Source: Methylocystis silviterrae (GTDB lineage: Bacteria; Pseudomonadota; Alphaproteobacteria; Rhizobiales; Beijerinckiaceae). Taken from it: a stretch of 64,000 nucleotides of DNA. The DNA lies in assembly GCF_013350005.1 (NCBI RefSeq), contig NZ_JABVWW010000002.1:186001-250000 (forward strand), given 5' to 3'. The notes under the pieces are model-generated. The model was not told where the DNA came from and searched no databases. It was given only the letters and a program-made list of their open reading frames with translations. The stretch's first letter is position 1. Each line of letters begins with the position of its first letter. The translations under genes and the position numbers were made by a program. Positions 63,202-64,000 of this stretch are shown here, piece by piece.

Positions 63202-63909
63202 CTAGGCGCCGTCCGGGCGATAGGTCCGCGCGCGCGAGCGATTGTCCTCCATGTCAAGAAGCCACCGCGAGGCGATGGAGACCCCGGTGAGGACATAGCT
63301 TGCCGGGCAGGCCGCCAGCATCAGCAAACCGGCAAGGCGCTGATCCGCCAACATTGTCTCCGTGGTCGCTCCCCAACTCGCAGCGCTTGTGTCGAGAACG
63401 CGCGGCGCGAACACGAGAAGCACGCCAAGAAGGCAGGCAAGCTTGCCGGTGATCGCGAGCGCCGCGACTCCGCGCCAACGCGCGACGCCGGTATCGCCGA
63501 GAATCGCCAGCCAGAACAGCAGGGCGGCCGCCAGCAGCGACGCGTGCATCAGGAGATGCGCGGTCGGATGCCGCTCGACATAGGCCGACGCCCCCGGCGC
63601 ATGCCACGCATAGAGCAGGGCAAGCTGCGCCACGGTCACAATCGCCAAGGCGCGACCGGTCGCAAGGACCGGCGCCGATGTGAAATGCATCCACAGCACA
63701 GCCAGAAAAGGCGCGAGCGCGCTCATGAGCAAAATGTGCGTCGCCATGTGAGACGCGCGAGGCCCGAGGCCCGGACCCGCGGAAGCGGCAAGTCCGACGG
63801 CGCAGACGACAATCCCCGCGACGACGATCTTCGACCGCGAGTCCCAAGCGGCTTGGGCGGGGCGCGCGCCGTCCGCCGTCGATGCAATCGCCAATTTCGT
63901 TCTGCTCAT
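63202..63909 (-). CDS. Cytochrome c oxidase assembly protein CtaG (caa3 type)
   Basis: The 235-residue membrane protein has about six helices with SHMATHILLMSALAPFLAVLW, HLLMHASLLAAALLFW and DQRLAGLLMLAACPASYVL, typical of the caa3_CtaG family (PF09678) of copper-related oxidase assembly factors. It is followed 11 bp later by the fused oxidase subunit. The gene upstream of it, ending near 63982 on the same strand, runs out of the window. Confidence 0.9.
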   Translation of the reverse strand: MSRTKLAIASTADGARPAQAAWDSRSKIVVAGIVVCAVGLAASAGPGLGPRASHMATHILLMSALAPFLAVLWMHFTSAPVLATGRALAIVTVAQLALLYAWHAPGASAYVERHPTAHLLMHASLLAAALLFWLAILGDTGVARWRGVAALAITGKLACLLGVLLVFAPRVLDTSAASWGATTETMLADQRLAGLLMLAACPASYVLTGVSIASRWLLDMEDNRSRARTYRPDGA

Positions 63910-64000
63910 CGCTTCGTTGGTGCGAGTTATGAATAGGGACCATATTGGCCAGCGCGCCAGTCAATCCAGAGCTTGCGGCGGCTATTGAAACGTCTGCCCC

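Noticed and set aside
63982-64000. Possible C-terminal end of oxidase subunit II on the minus strand
   Set aside because: Only five codons (GQTFQ and stop) are visible, too few to support a call.
1-64000. CRISPR arrays, rRNA operons, insertion sequences
   Set aside because: None seen on either strand by eye.

Overview
This GC-rich 64 kb window reads as a chromosomal stretch of an alphaproteobacterium. Gene content suggests Hyphomicrobiales, possibly the Beijerinckiaceae/Methylocystaceae: a FYDLN-type protein, a DUF1674 succinate dehydrogenase assembly factor, HdeA/B-like proteins, DUF992, DUF3309, a fused cytochrome oxidase I/III and a copper/heme periplasmic set. No methane or methanol oxidation gene is present, so a methanotroph cannot be claimed from sequence alone. 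No rRNA, CRISPR array, transposase or integrase was seen, and no recognisable transcription factor apart from an HU-like protein.

Region by region. 1-4.9 kb holds housekeeping genes: a cut dienelactone hydrolase, a metal-dependent cyclase, DUF1674, rsmB, rppH and ppx/gppA. 5.1-6.9 kb has two identical tRNA-Gln(CUG) genes in 87 bp perfect direct repeats, flanking an HU-like protein and a disordered hypothetical protein; this is the most island-like part. 7-17.2 kb is an accessory region of small membrane proteins, FYDLN, a MauG-like di-heme peroxidase, two tandem membrane paralogues, an orphan bufferin-like Cys-rich peptide, a PepSY membrane protein, a CopC-domain protein, a HupE/UreJ_2-like protein and two HdeA/B-like proteins. 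Copper, heme or metal handling in the periplasm is the likely theme.

17.5-27.2 kb is a sugar cluster: two GH1-clan proteins, an exporter-type ABC protein, a GH2 protein with an extra C-terminal domain, UDP-galactopyranose mutase and a glycosyltransferase. It may make or remodel a galactofuranose-containing glycan; the product is unknown.

28.7-53.5 kb combines pckA with an amino-acid catabolic block. It covers leucine (isovaleryl-CoA dehydrogenase, methylcrotonyl-CoA carboxylase, methylglutaconyl-CoA hydratase, HMG-CoA lyase), valine (isobutyryl-CoA dehydrogenase, hydroxyisobutyryl-CoA hydrolase, mmsB, mmsA), a thiolase, a Leu/Val-type dehydrogenase, branched-chain keto-acid dehydrogenase E1 alpha, E1 beta and E2, and phenylalanine/tyrosine degradation (phhA, hppD, hmgA, a fumarylacetoacetase, maiA). 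Together they would take Leu, Val, Phe and Tyr to acetyl-CoA, acetoacetate, propionyl-CoA and fumarate. PEP carboxykinase (28.7 kb) and PEP synthase (57-59 kb) could then feed gluconeogenesis.

53.5-64 kb holds a strong convergent terminator, DUF992, a frameshifted DUF3309 gene abutting the tail of an MFS transporter, a cupin, a Ca2+/H+ antiporter, ppsA, a coiled-coil protein, and an oxidase cluster (small membrane protein, fused subunit I/III, CtaG) that runs off the right edge.
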